Below, in pieces: positions 47,874 through 58,083 of a stretch of DNA of 64,000 bases (its first letter is position 1; each line of letters starts with the position of its first letter). The stretch is taken from NCBI RefSeq assembly GCF_004295485.1, contig NZ_CP036164.1, positions 992,001 through 1,056,000 on the forward strand, read 5' to 3'. The notes below the pieces were generated by a model, which had not been told where the DNA came from, made no database searches, and saw nothing but the letters and a program-made list of their open reading frames with translations. Position numbers and translations under genes: made by a program. Source of the DNA: Janibacter limosus (GTDB lineage: Bacteria; Actinomycetota; Actinomycetes; Actinomycetales; Dermatophilaceae).

Positions 47874-48713
47874 TCAGGAGCAGGCGTCGAGCTTCGGCGG
47901 GTTGGTCTTGGCGTCCACCTTGAAGCCCGCCGGGCCGAAGTTGGCCTCGACGGCCTTGTCCCAGGCACCGTCCTCGACCATCTTGGTCAGGGCCTTGTTG
48001 ACGTCCTCGCACAGCGCGGTGTCGCCCTTCTTCAGCCCGACGCCGTACCGCTCCTCGGAGAAGGGAGCACCGACGACCTTGAGCGTGCCCTTGTACTGGT
48101 CCTGCGCCGCGTAGCCGGCGAGGATCGTGTCGTCCGTCGTCAGGGCGTCGAGCTGGCCCTTGGAGACGGCCTCGGCGCACTTGGAGTAGGTGTCGAACTC
48201 CTGCAGATTGACGCCGGGGACCTCCTTCTTGACATTGTCGGCGGAGGTCGAGCCGGTGACCGAGCACAGCTTCTTGCCGTCGAGGTCCTTGGGGCCCTTG
48301 ATCGTGGAGTCGGTGGCCACGAGCAGGTCCTGACCGGCGATGAAGTAGGGGCCGGCGAAGGAGACCTTCTGCTTGCGCTCGTCGGTGATCGAGTAGGTGG
48401 CGAAGATCAGGTCCACCTGGCCGGTCGCGATGAGGTCCTCGCGCTGCTTGCTCGGCGCCTGGACGAACTGCACATCGGTCTTGCCGAGCTCCTTGGCGAC
48501 GTAGTTGGCGACGTCGACGTCGAACCCGGTGTAGGTGTTGCCCTCCTTGAGGCCGAGCCCCGGCTGGTCGAACTTGATGCCGACCTTGATGCTCTCGCCG
48601 CCGGCGCCACCGCCGGCGCCGTCGTCACCGCCGCCGTCGTCGCTGCCACAGGCCGCGAGGCCGGCCGCAAGGACGAGGGTGAATGCTGCTGCGCCGATTC
48701 GTCGCGTGATCAT
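47874..48713 (-). CDS. gluB: Glutamate-binding lipoprotein GluB
   Basis: 279 aa from ATG 48713 with AGGAGGAGC in front. Lipobox LAAC after MITRRIGAAAFTLVLAAG. A Gly/Asp-rich linker (GSDDGGGDDGAGGGAGG), then the SBP-3 fold with VGIKFDQPGLGLKEG and FAGPYFIAGQDLLVA. Captures glutamate (perhaps also Asp/Gln) for GluACD. Cys pairs suggest disulfides outside. Confidence 0.94.
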   Translation of the reverse strand: MITRRIGAAAFTLVLAAGLAACGSDDGGGDDGAGGGAGGESIKVGIKFDQPGLGLKEGNTYTGFDVDVANYVAKELGKTDVQFVQAPSKQREDLIATGQVDLIFATYSITDERKQKVSFAGPYFIAGQDLLVATDSTIKGPKDLDGKKLCSVTGSTSADNVKKEVPGVNLQEFDTYSKCAEAVSKGQLDALTTDDTILAGYAAQDQYKGTLKVVGAPFSEERYGVGLKKGDTALCEDVNKALTKMVEDGAWDKAVEANFGPAGFKVDAKTNPPKLDACS

Positions 48714-48794
48714 GGTGCTCCTCCTGGGTTGTCCGCGGGCCACTCCCTGTGATCCGCGGTCCTGCTCTGGTGCGTGCGTGACGTGGTGTGCTGG

Positions 48795-49553
<759 letters not shown>

Positions 49554-49560
49554 GTGGTCG

Positions 49561-49566
49561 AACCTA
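49561..49566 (-). promoter_or_regulatory. Leaderless -10 of gluABCD
   Basis: TAGGTT on the minus strand, 7 nt before ATG. The palindrome CACACGTGTG lies 6 nt further upstream. Confidence 0.5.
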
Positions 49567-49595
49567 GTCGCTCACACGTGTGCCGGGTCACACCA

Positions 49596-49641
49596 ACAGG
49601 CCGGCGTGACCTGAGTGAGACACTCGGTCACGCCGGCCTGT
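49596..49641 (-). terminator. Terminator of the fab-accD operon
   Basis: 16-bp perfect outer stem ACAGGCCGGCGTGACC/GGTCACGCCGGCCTGT, one bulged T, 5-bp inner stem and a 3-nt loop; 59 nt after the accD stop on the minus strand. Confidence 0.85.
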
Positions 49642-49700
49642 CGGGTCGGGCGTGGGTGGGACGCGCGTCGGGCTCGTGCCCGAGGTGCGCGGGCCGCGGG

Positions 49701-51140
49701 TCAGAGCGGGATGTTGCCGTGCTCCCCACGTCGGGCGGGCGCCTCGGCCAGTGCCTGGGCGATCGCCGAGCGGGTGCGGGTGGGCTCGACGATCTCGTCG
49801 ACCACGCCGATCTCCACGGCCCGCTCCAGACCGCCCGAGAGGCGGTCGTGCTCGTCGGCGAGCTGCTGCTCGACCTCGGCCAGCTCCGACTCGTCGACCT
49901 CCGCCAGGCGGCGCCGGTGCAGGATGCGGATCGCGGCGACGGAGCCCATGACCGCGACGTGCGCGTCGGGCCAGGCGAAGACCTTGGTGGCACCGAGCGA
50001 GCGCGAGTTCATCGCGATGTAGGCGCCGCCGTAGGTCTTGCGGGTCACGACCGTCACCCGCGGAACGACGGCCTCGGCGAAGGCGTGCAGGAGCTTGGCC
50101 CCGCGTCGCACGACGCCGTCCCACTCCTGGCCGACACCGGGCAGGTAGCCGGGGACGTCGACGAGCACGACGAGCGGGACACCGAAGGCGTCGCACATCC
50201 GCACGAAGCGGGCGGCCTTCTCCGCCGAGGAGGAGTCGAGACACCCGCCCAGACGCATCGGGTTGTTGGCGACGACACCCACGGTGCGTCCACCCATGCG
50301 GCCGAGCGTCGTGACGATGTTGGGGGCCCACCGGCCGTGCAGCTCCTGCACCTCGCCGGAGTCGAGCAGCTGCTCCACGAGCGGGTGCACGTCGTAGGCA
50401 CGCTTGGCCGACTCGGGCAGCTGCTCGGCGAGGTCGACGTCGTTGACGCCGCTCACGTCGAAGCTGCCCTGGTCAGCGAGCAGGCGACACAGCGTGCCGG
50501 CCCGCTCGAAGGAGTCCTCGATCGAGTCGGCGAGCACGTGGACGACACCGGAGCGACGACCGTGCGGCTCGGGACCACCCAGGCGAAGGGCGTCGACGTC
50601 CTCTCCGGTGACCGACCGGACGACATCGGGTCCGGTGACGAAGATGCGCCCCTCCGGGGCGAGGATGACGATGTCGGTCAGCGCCGGGCCGTAGGCGGCG
50701 CCACCGGCGGCGGCGCCGATGACGACGGAGATCTGGGGGATCGTGCCCGAGGCCCGGGTCATGATCGCGAAGACCTCACCGACGGCGTGCAGCGAGACGA
50801 CGCCCTCGGGCAGTCGGGCGCCACCGGAGTGCCACAGGCCCACGATCGGCAGCCCGTCGGCGAGCGCGCGCTCGTAGGCGGCGACGACGACCTTGCAGCC
50901 GGCGACGCCCATCGCGCCGCCCATGATCGTGGCGTCGGAGGCGAAGACGACGACCGGCTGGCCGCCGACCGTGCCCGTCGCGGCGAGCATCCCCGAGTCG
51001 TCGTCCTGCGTGATCAGCTCGAGCGAGCCGTCGTCGAGGAAGGCGGCGAGGCGGTGGTTGGGGTTACGGGGGTCCTCCTCGCGGGGGACCTTGACGCGCT
51101 TGCCGACAGCGGCCGAGGCGGCACTGGGCTGGCGGGTCAT
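49701..51140 (-). CDS. accD: Acyl-CoA carboxylase carboxyltransferase (beta) subunit
   Basis: 479 aa biotin-dependent carboxyltransferase of the AccD/PccB family, making malonyl-CoA (perhaps also methylmalonyl-CoA) with a biotinylated alpha chain not in this window. Two crotonase-like halves with oxyanion loops GGARLPEG and RKTYGGAYIAM. ATG 51140 overlaps the fabF stop (ATGA). As last gene of fabD-fabH-acpP-fabF it supplies the elongation substrate on site; compare AccD6 next to kasA/kasB in mycobacteria. Confidence 0.92.
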   Translation of the reverse strand: MTRQPSAASAAVGKRVKVPREEDPRNPNHRLAAFLDDGSLELITQDDDSGMLAATGTVGGQPVVVFASDATIMGGAMGVAGCKVVVAAYERALADGLPIVGLWHSGGARLPEGVVSLHAVGEVFAIMTRASGTIPQISVVIGAAAGGAAYGPALTDIVILAPEGRIFVTGPDVVRSVTGEDVDALRLGGPEPHGRRSGVVHVLADSIEDSFERAGTLCRLLADQGSFDVSGVNDVDLAEQLPESAKRAYDVHPLVEQLLDSGEVQELHGRWAPNIVTTLGRMGGRTVGVVANNPMRLGGCLDSSSAEKAARFVRMCDAFGVPLVVLVDVPGYLPGVGQEWDGVVRRGAKLLHAFAEAVVPRVTVVTRKTYGGAYIAMNSRSLGATKVFAWPDAHVAVMGSVAAIRILHRRRLAEVDESELAEVEQQLADEHDRLSGGLERAVEIGVVDEIVEPTRTRSAIAQALAEAPARRGEHGNIPL

Positions 51141-52387
51141 GCGAAGGTCCTGAAGGCCAGGGCGACGTTGTGCCCACCGAATCCGAAGGAGTTGTCGAGC
51201 ACGAGCAGGTCCCCGTCGCCGAGGGGGCGGGGGGTGTCCCGGACGACGTCCAGGGTGACCGCCGGGTCGAGGTTGTCGATGTTGATGGTCGGGGGAGCGA
51301 CCCGGTCACGCACCGCCTGCACGGAGAAGACGGCCTCGAGGGCGCCGGCGGCGCCCAGGAGGTGCCCGGTCATCGACTTGGTCCCGCTGACGGCCATGTG
51401 GTCGGCGTCGTCACCGAAGGCCCGCCGGATCGCGGCGACCTCCGCGACGTCACCGACGGGAGTCGAGGTCGCGTGCGCGTTGATGTGGCACAGGTCCGCG
51501 GGCGTGGCGCCCGCGTCGCGGACGGCGTCGGCCATCGCCCGCGAGGCACCGGCACCCTCGGGCTCGGGAGCGGCGATGTGGTGGCTGTCCGCGCTCACGC
51601 CGAAGCCGGCGAGCTCGCAGATGATGTTGGCGCCGCGGGCCCGGGCGTGCTCCTCGGACTCGAGGATGAGGATGGCCGCACCCTCGCCGAGGACGAAGCC
51701 GTCACGGTCGGTGTCGTAGGGGCGCGAGGCCGTCTGCGGGGAGTCGTTGCGCGTCGACAGCGCCTGCATCGCGGCGAAGCCGGAGATGGGCAGCGGGTGG
51801 ATGGACGCCTCGGCGCCACCGGCGATGACGACATCGGCCAGGCCCTCACGGATGAGGTGGGCGCCGTAGCCGATCGACTCGGCACCGGAGGAGCAGGCGG
51901 ACACGAGTGTGTGCGCGCCGGCGCGGGCACCGAACTCGAGCGAGACCGTGCCGGCCGCCGAGTTGGGCATGAGCATCGGGATCGACAGCGGGTAGACGCG
52001 GCGAGGACCCTTGGTACGCAAGGCCTCCCACGCGGTGAGCAGGGTCTGGACGCCGCCGATGCCGGTGCCGACCGCGCTGGCGAGCCGCTCGGGCTCGACC
52101 TCGGGGGAGCCGGCGTTGGCCCACGCCTCACGCGAGGCCACGAGGGCGTACTGGGCGAAGGGGTCCAGACGCTTGGTCTCGACCTTCTTGAGCACCTCGG
52201 CGGCCGGGACGGTCAGCTGCGCGGCGAAGCTGACGGGCAGCTCGAACTCCTCGACCCACGACTCGTCGAGGGTGGCGGCGCCGGGGCGTCCGGCGAGGAT
52301 CGCCTGCCAGGTCTCCTCGGCGGTGCCGCCGAGCGGGGTCGTGGCGCCGAGGCCGGTGACGACGACGGTGGGCCGGGGAGAAGTCAT
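51137..52387 (-). CDS. fabF: 3-oxoacyl-ACP synthase II
   Basis: 416 aa condensing enzyme elongating acyl-ACP. ATG 52387 preceded by AGGAG. Active-site Cys in SACSSGAESIGYG, His in NAHATSTPVGD and second His in MTGHLLGAAG. Begins VVVTGLGATTPLG, typical of KAS II. A strong hairpin separates it from acpP. Confidence 0.95.
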   Translation of the reverse strand: MTSPRPTVVVTGLGATTPLGGTAEETWQAILAGRPGAATLDESWVEEFELPVSFAAQLTVPAAEVLKKVETKRLDPFAQYALVASREAWANAGSPEVEPERLASAVGTGIGGVQTLLTAWEALRTKGPRRVYPLSIPMLMPNSAAGTVSLEFGARAGAHTLVSACSSGAESIGYGAHLIREGLADVVIAGGAEASIHPLPISGFAAMQALSTRNDSPQTASRPYDTDRDGFVLGEGAAILILESEEHARARGANIICELAGFGVSADSHHIAAPEPEGAGASRAMADAVRDAGATPADLCHINAHATSTPVGDVAEVAAIRRAFGDDADHMAVSGTKSMTGHLLGAAGALEAVFSVQAVRDRVAPPTINIDNLDPAVTLDVVRDTPRPLGDGDLLVLDNSFGFGGHNVALAFRTFA

Positions 52388-52424
52388 TCGGGGCTCCTGT
52401 GGGTGAGGGGAGTGGGGCCGGGCG

Positions 52425-52456
52425 GTTCCCCCCTTCGTCATGCCGAAGGGGGGAAC
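52425..52456 (-). terminator. Intercistronic hairpin between acpP and fabF
   Basis: GTTCCCCCCTTCG (52425-52437) pairs with CGAAGGGGGGAAC (52444-52456), perfect 13 bp, 6-nt loop, 10 nt after the acpP stop. It probably acts as a partial terminator so that ACP is made in excess. Confidence 0.7.
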
Positions 52457-52466
52457 GTCACCGGTC

Positions 52467-52718
52467 TCAGGCGGGCTGGTTGGCCTTGATGAAGGTGACG
52501 GCGTCGCCGACGGTCTTGAGGTTCTTGACCTGCTCGTCGGGGATCTTGGCGCCGAACTTCTCCTCGGCGGTGACGGCGATCGTCATCATCGACAGCGAGT
52601 CGACGTCGAGGTCATCGGTGAAGGTCTTGTCGGCGGTCACCTCGGACGCGTCGACACCGGTCTCCTCGGACACGATCTCGGCGAGGCCGTCGAGGATCTC
52701 CTGGTCGCTGAATGCCAT
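52467..52718 (-). CDS. acpP: Acyl carrier protein
   Basis: 83 aa acidic helical carrier. The phosphopantetheine-accepting Ser is in DDLDVDSLSMM. AAGGAGCAATTCC precedes the ATG, a good ribosome-binding site. It sits between fabH and fabF, with 57 nt on the upstream side and the hairpin downstream. Confidence 0.97.
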   Translation of the reverse strand: MAFSDQEILDGLAEIVSEETGVDASEVTADKTFTDDLDVDSLSMMTIAVTAEEKFGAKIPDEQVKNLKTVGDAVTFIKANQPA

Positions 52719-52775
52719 GGAATTGCTCCTTGTTGTGCGGTGGGTGGTCCGAGAACCCGTCGGACCGACGGGAAA

Positions 52776-53774
52776 CTAGGGAAGGGTCACGACCTGCGCG
52801 GCCCAGGTCAGGCCCGCGCCGAAGCCGATCTGCAGGGCCAGTCCGCCGGGCACGACCTCGCCCTCACGGAGCATGCGCTCCATGGCGAGCGGGACGGATG
52901 CCGCGGAGGTGTTGGCGGTGGTGACGATGTCGCGGGCGACGGGCAGGTCCTTGGGCAGCTTGAGCGCCTTGACCATCTGGTCGATGATCCGCACATTGGC
53001 CTGGTGGGGGACGAAGGCCGCGAGGTCCTCGGCCGTGACGCCTGCGGCGTCGAGCGCCCGCTGGGCCTCCTTGGCCATCGACCAGACGGCCCACCGGAAG
53101 ACGCTGGGACCCTCCATGACGATCGCCGGCCATGGCATGGCGCGGTCGGCCTCGAGGGTCATCCAGGACTCGCGCTGGGCGATCAGGTGCTTCTGCTCGC
53201 CGTCGCTGCCCCAGACCGTCGGGCCGATGCCCGGGGTGTCGCTGCGCGAGACGATCGCGGCACCGGCGCCGTCACCGAAGATGAAGGCCGAGCCACGGTC
53301 CGTCGGGTCGGTGAAGTCGAGCATCTTCTCGACACCGACGACGAGCACGTGCTCGGCGGTGCCGACCCGGACCATGTCGTTGGCCACGGAGATGCCGTGG
53401 CAGTAGCCGGCGCAGGCGGCGGAGAGGTCGAATGCCGGTGCACGAGAGCCCAACCGCGCCGCGAGCTCAGGGGCTGCGGCAGGCGTCTGGTAGGGGTGGG
53501 ACACCGTCGCGACGATGACTGCGTCCACCTGCTCACCGGTGATCCCCGCGTACTCGAGCGCGCCGCGCGAGGCGTGCTCGGCCATGTCGACGACGCTCTC
53601 GTCGGGGGCTGCCTTGTGCCGCGAGGCGATGCCGGACCGCTCACGGATCCACTCGTCGGAGGAGTCGATCGCCTCGACGATCTCGCTGTTGGGCACGACG
53701 CGCTCGGGGCGGTAGCCGCCGATGCCGGTCAGCCGGGCGTGGTGCAGGACGTCGGGGACGCCGAGGGTGCTCAT
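52776..53774 (-). CDS. fabH: 3-oxoacyl-ACP synthase III
   Basis: 332 aa initiating condensing enzyme using acyl-CoA and malonyl-ACP. Catalytic Cys in SAACAGYCHG, His in VPHQANVRII, Asn in TANTSAASVPL. ATG 53774 overlaps the fabD stop (ATGA). In actinobacteria FabH preference sets the share of branched fatty acids, which cannot be read here. Confidence 0.95.
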   Translation of the reverse strand: MSTLGVPDVLHHARLTGIGGYRPERVVPNSEIVEAIDSSDEWIRERSGIASRHKAAPDESVVDMAEHASRGALEYAGITGEQVDAVIVATVSHPYQTPAAAPELAARLGSRAPAFDLSAACAGYCHGISVANDMVRVGTAEHVLVVGVEKMLDFTDPTDRGSAFIFGDGAGAAIVSRSDTPGIGPTVWGSDGEQKHLIAQRESWMTLEADRAMPWPAIVMEGPSVFRWAVWSMAKEAQRALDAAGVTAEDLAAFVPHQANVRIIDQMVKALKLPKDLPVARDIVTTANTSAASVPLAMERMLREGEVVPGGLALQIGFGAGLTWAAQVVTLP

Positions 53775-54952
53775 GACAGACCTTCCTGGGGGTGCATGCG
53801 CAGCAGCGGCTGGCCGGGGGAGACCGGGTCGCCGTCCTCGACGAGCCACTCGACGACCGTGCCGGCGTGGCCGGAGCGCACCTCGAGCGAGTCGCGAAGG
53901 GAGGACACGTGGGCGACGACGTCGCCGGCGGCGACCTCGGTCCCCGGCTGCACGGCGGAGACCTGGACCATGCCCTTGACCGGAGAGGTCACCAGGCGCC
54001 AGGTGGGCTGGGATGCCTGACGGCTGGAGCCGTGCTCACGGACCATGCGGTGCGCGGCCTCGAGGTCGTCGGGGGTCTTGAGCGCGAGCACCTCGACACC
54101 CTTGAGACCACGCTTGACCAGACCGGTCAGGGCCCCGGCCGGCGGGATCTCGATGATGCCGGTGACGCCGAGGTCCTTGAGCGTCTCCATGCACAGGTCC
54201 CAGCGCACCGGGTTGCTCACCTGGTTGACGATGCGTCGCAGGACCTCGGGCCCGGAGTGCACCACGCTCCCGTCGACGTTGGAGACGATCGGGACGCGGG
54301 CGTCGTGGGTCGAGACGGCGCGTGACAGCCGGGCGAGGTCGGCGACCGCAGGCTGCATGTGCTCGGTGTGGAAGGCGCCGGCGACCTTGAGCGGCATGAC
54401 CCGCGTCTTGGCGGGCGGGTTGTCGGCGAGGGCGGCGAGCTGCTCGAGCGTGCCTGCGGCGACCACCTGGCCGGCGCCGTTGACGTTGGCGGCCGTCAGA
54501 CCCTGCGACTCGATGCTCGCGAGGACCTCCTGCGGGTCACCGCCGAGGACCGCGCTCATGCCGGTCGCGGTGACCGTGGCGGCACTGGCCATGGACCGGC
54601 CGCGCTCGCGGACGAGGACCATGGCCTGCTCGGCGCTGATGACACCGGCTGCGCTGGCCGCGGTGATCTCACCGACGCTGTGCCCGGCGCCGGCCCCGAC
54701 GACGCGGAACCCGTCGGCCGGGTGCTGGAAGAGCGCGAGGAGCGAGAGCAGCCCTGCGGCGACGATGAGCGGCTGCGCCACCGCGGTGTCCTTGATGGTC
54801 TCCTCGTCGGAGGTCGTGCCGTGCGCGGCCAGGTCGATCCCGGCGACGGTCGAGAGCCAGTGGAGTCGGTCTGCCACACCGGGCAGCTCGAGCCATGGAG
54901 AGAGAAAACCGGGCGTCTGGGACCCCTGACCGGGGCAGGTGATGGCGAGCAC
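53771..54952 (-). CDS. fabD: Malonyl-CoA:ACP transacylase with C-terminal biotinyl/lipoyl-like domain
   Basis: 393 aa, about 80 longer than usual FabD. Residues 1-305 are a full MCAT: PGQGSQTPG, nucleophile Ser92 in GHSVGE, catalytic His in GAFHTEHM. From about 312 to 390 follows a segment with the biotinyl/lipoyl pattern (VTSPVKGMVQV...GTEVAAGDVVAHV...EVRSGHAGTVVEWLVEDGDPVSPGQPLLRM). Aligned by eye, the acceptor Lys of the MKM motif is Arg in SLRDSLEV, so it probably is not modified. Start GTG 54952; no good Shine-Dalgarno. First gene of the fab operon, behind fasR. Confidence 0.92.
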   Translation of the reverse strand: MLAITCPGQGSQTPGFLSPWLELPGVADRLHWLSTVAGIDLAAHGTTSDEETIKDTAVAQPLIVAAGLLSLLALFQHPADGFRVVGAGAGHSVGEITAASAAGVISAEQAMVLVRERGRSMASAATVTATGMSAVLGGDPQEVLASIESQGLTAANVNGAGQVVAAGTLEQLAALADNPPAKTRVMPLKVAGAFHTEHMQPAVADLARLSRAVSTHDARVPIVSNVDGSVVHSGPEVLRRIVNQVSNPVRWDLCMETLKDLGVTGIIEIPPAGALTGLVKRGLKGVEVLALKTPDDLEAAHRMVREHGSSRQASQPTWRLVTSPVKGMVQVSAVQPGTEVAAGDVVAHVSSLRDSLEVRSGHAGTVVEWLVEDGDPVSPGQPLLRMHPQEGLS

Positions 54953-55007
54953 GACTCAAGAGTCCCGCGACAACGAGGGTGGGGGCGACGTCGACTCCAC
55001 CAGAGAT

Positions 55008-56189
55008 TCACCCGAGGCTCTTGGAGGGATCCTCCAAGATGGCCCCCAGAGCCAGCGCGATCCGCACGGTGAAGGCCTCGTGCGGGTCGGTGAGGTCGTA
55101 GCCGATGACATCGCTGATCCTGCCGAGCCGGTAGCGCACGGTGTTGACGTGGACGATGAGCTCTCGCGCCGTCGCCTCGAGGCCGGGGGACTCCAAGTGG
55201 GTGCGGGCGGTCTCGAGCAGGCTCGGGTGGTCCTCGAGGGCGAGCTGGACCTGCTCGACCAGGGTGACCCGGGCCAGGTCGTCGCCCGCGATGGCCCGCT
55301 CGGCGAGCAGGTCGTCGGCCGCCACCGGGTGTGGCCGGCCGGGCCACCCGGGTGCAGCGACGTGCCCGGCCACGGCGGCGTGCGCGGAGAGGGCGCCGTC
55401 GGCCAGATCGTGGACGAGCGGACCGTGCACGAGGTCGCCCTCGGCGAAGCACTGGGCGAAGGCGCGGGCCATGGCGGGCGGGTCCTCCACGCCACCGACG
55501 ACCGCGACGAGGCGGGCACCTTGGACGCCGGCGATGACCGGCCGGCCCAGGCGCCTCGCGGTCGAGTGCACCTGGCCGACGGCCGTCGACGGGTCGCCCC
55601 CGTCGTCACCGGATACTGGCGAGCTCCCCACCAGCACAACGACATCGGTGACCTCACCCCACCCCAGGGCGGCGGCCCTGGACCGGATCGACTCGTCGAC
55701 CTCACCACGCATGACGGCATCGATGACGAGCGACTCCAGGCGGGCGTCCCACGCGCCCCGCTGCTCGGCGGCGTTGGCATAGACCTGGGCCGCGCCGAAG
55801 GCGACCTCCTGGGAGTAGCGCAGGACGGCGATGCGCAGGTCGGTGTCGTCACCGGGGCGGGCGAGCTCCTCGACGCGCTCGTCGACCACGTCGACGACGG
55901 AGCGGGCCAGCTCCAGGGTCTGGGCCAGGCTGATGGTGCGGGTCAGCTCGCTCGGGGCGGCGCCGAAGGTCGTGCGGGTGTCGGCGGGGGCGACCCCGTC
56001 GAGCCACTCGATGAAGTTGGCGATGCCGGCCTGAGCGACCAGCGCCACCCAGGACCGCTCCTCTGCACCGAGACGGGCGTACCAGTCGTGCGTGGCCTCG
56101 AGTCGCTGGGTCGCTGCCCGCGCGAGGTCGCCGCCAGAACGGCGGACCTGCCGACGGGTCGTGAGGGAGACGAGGCCACGGCGCGACAT
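55008..56189 (-). CDS. fasR: PucR-family regulator of fatty acid synthesis, FasR-like
   Basis: 393 aa. The N-terminal two thirds are a GGDEF-like/activator region without clear motifs (WYARLGAEERSWVALVAQAGI at the start). The C-terminal PucR helix-turn-helix contains LIVHVNTVRYRLGRISDVIGYDL, the family signature. A PucR protein in front of fabD-fabH-acpP-fabF is the arrangement of Streptomyces FasR, an activator of that operon; the name is by analogy. A TAGACT -10 6 nt before ATG suggests a leaderless mRNA. It ends 55 nt before fabD. Confidence 0.88.
   Translation of the reverse strand: MSRRGLVSLTTRRQVRRSGGDLARAATQRLEATHDWYARLGAEERSWVALVAQAGIANFIEWLDGVAPADTRTTFGAAPSELTRTISLAQTLELARSVVDVVDERVEELARPGDDTDLRIAVLRYSQEVAFGAAQVYANAAEQRGAWDARLESLVIDAVMRGEVDESIRSRAAALGWGEVTDVVVLVGSSPVSGDDGGDPSTAVGQVHSTARRLGRPVIAGVQGARLVAVVGGVEDPPAMARAFAQCFAEGDLVHGPLVHDLADGALSAHAAVAGHVAAPGWPGRPHPVAADDLLAERAIAGDDLARVTLVEQVQLALEDHPSLLETARTHLESPGLEATARELIVHVNTVRYRLGRISDVIGYDLTDPHEAFTVRIALALGAILEDPSKSLG
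55020..55038 (-). promoter_or_regulatory. 8-3-8 inverted repeat upstream of fabD
   Basis: CTTGGAGG-GAT-CCTCCAAG, a perfect inverted repeat inside the last codons of fasR, 67 bp ahead of the fabD start. Its place suits an operator for FasR or another regulator of the fab operon. A shorter GACTC-AA-GAGTC lies at 54953-54964, right at the fabD start. Confidence 0.45.
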
Positions 56190-56505
56190 GACCCGAGTCT
56201 ATGTCTGACCCGCACAAGGCGTGACCGGGTCGAGTCCTGCCCACCACGCTCCGCGAGACGCCCTGCCCACGGACGGGAGCGGACGAAGGGAGGGGGTCGG
56301 CCCCCATCAGGCAACCCGCGCGTACAGGTCCTGCCCACCACGGTCCGCGAGGCGCCGTGCCCACGGACGGGAGCAGACGAAGGGAGGGGGTCGGCCCCCA
56401 TCAAACCGAAGTCGGATACGACGACCCGCGCGTGCAGGACGACGAAGGACTTCGGCGGGGGCCGACCCCCTCCCTTCGGGAGCGATCGAACCGCGGCGGT
56501 TCGGC
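56190..56505. repeat. fasR-argG intergenic region with a 76-bp direct repeat and an inverted copy
   Basis: Copies 56234-56309 and 56328-56403 match at 72 of 76 positions and are both followed by ACCCGCGCGT(A/G)CAG. The common GAAGGGAGGGGGTCGGCCCCC part (56379-56399 in copy 2) recurs inverted at 56457-56477, so the argG-side end can fold into a long compound hairpin with an inner CGAAGTC/GACTTCG stem, probably the argG terminator. TAGACT (56196-56201, minus strand) is the likely fasR -10. No gene is visible here. Confidence 0.85.
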
Positions 56506-58011
<1,506 letters not shown>

Positions 58012-58070
58012 TCATCGAGTGCTCACCCCGACGTCACTGCACCGTCGGACGACGGGGTGCCTGACGGACC

Positions 58071-58076
58071 TAGCGT
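58071..58076 (+). promoter_or_regulatory. Leaderless -10 of glpQ
   Basis: TAGCGT, 7 nt before ATG 58084. This supports ATG 58084 over an in-frame upstream start at 58006. Confidence 0.45.
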
Positions 58077-58083
58077 CGCCGAC

